DNA of 64,000 nucleotides from Dankookia rubra (GTDB lineage Bacteria; Pseudomonadota; Alphaproteobacteria; Acetobacterales; Acetobacteraceae): contig NZ_SMSJ01000008.1 of assembly GCF_004355005.1 (NCBI RefSeq), positions 99,050 to 163,049 of the forward strand. Direction: 5' to 3'. A program made the translations under genes and the position numbers. The number at the start of each line of letters is the position of its first letter. The stretch's first letter is position 1. This document shows positions 63,797-64,000 of this stretch, one piece after another. The notes beneath the pieces were generated by a model that worked only from the letters and a program-made list of their open reading frames with translations, did not search any database and was not told the DNA's origin.

Positions 63797-64000
63797 ATGA
63801 AGCATGTGGACATGCGCAAGCTGCCGGCGGCGGCGCAAGAGGAACGTCGGCGACAGGTGATCGGGCTGCGCCAGGCCGGCCTGACCTACGGTGCGATCGC
63901 GGCGCAGGTTGGGCTGACCCAGACCGGGGTGTTCGACATTTGCAAGCGGTATGCGGAGCGAGGTGCGGCTGGGCTGAAGACCGGGCAGCGCGGGCCCGAC
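63797..64000 (+). mobile_element. IS630-family transposase, N-terminal part (cut by the window)
   Basis: Sixty-eight codons to the edge. RRRQVIGLRQAGLTYGAIAA and GLTQTGVFDICKRYAERGAA are the IS630 helix-turn-helix region. The DDE part lies beyond 64000. Its sequence differs from the IS630 at 40560. Confidence 0.8.

Overview
The window is very GC-rich chromosomal DNA. Its housekeeping genes (topA, dprA, plsY, pyrB with a pyrC-like partner, gatCAB, rpoH, rluD, small DUF6476- and DUF2256-type genes) suggest an alphaproteobacterium, most likely of the Acetobacteraceae (Roseomonas-like). This placement is inferred from gene content and composition, not from a database search.

Layout. 1-15.7 kb is core genome: S41 peptidase (cut by the left edge), RNase R, TopA, DprA, PlsY, a dihydroorotase homologue and PyrB on the minus strand, RuvX, then gatC-gatA-(127-codon-class gene)-gatB on the plus strand, a TM2 protein, a GST and tRNA-Ser(GCU). 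15.8-20.5 kb is a looser region: two short-chain dehydrogenases, a ketopantoate-reductase-like enzyme, a piece of a HigA-like antitoxin and a broken IS5-family transposase. 20.5-30.6 kb returns to core genome: PrfC, a VOC protein, a GST, a four-gene taurine/nitrate-type ABC importer, a YdjC-type deacetylase, RpoH, RluD and two small proteins, ending in tRNA-Glu(CUC).

30.7-57.8 kb is an integrated genomic island of about 27 kb. The last 48 bp of tRNA-Glu (30658-30705) are repeated exactly at 57772-57819, a tyrosine integrase lies just inside the right copy, and a 36-bp direct repeat (34/36 identical) lies inside both ends. The left part carries a phage-satellite-like replication module read leftwards (AlpA-type regulator, zinc-finger primase piece, Toprim-DUF927 primase-helicase, five small coupled genes). 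The middle is a graveyard of fragments (TctC, IS21, serine recombinase, IS66) and an IS630. The right part holds a defence operon: Phd-type antitoxin, hsdM, hsdS, a Septu-like ATPase plus HNH nuclease pair, hsdR, and an Mrr-type gene broken by one in-frame amber codon. Next to the integrase is a nested IS structure whose repeated ends also enclose an unrecognised 548-aa lipoprotein gene.

57.8-64 kb starts with a second, different tyrosine integrase directly beyond the right attachment copy, suggesting a second element stacked at the same tRNA-Glu site. It is followed by small lipoprotein, membrane and cysteine-motif proteins of unknown role, an acyl-CoA-dehydrogenase-like flavoenzyme, and the start of an IS630 transposase cut by the right edge. 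No CRISPR array or rRNA was seen.
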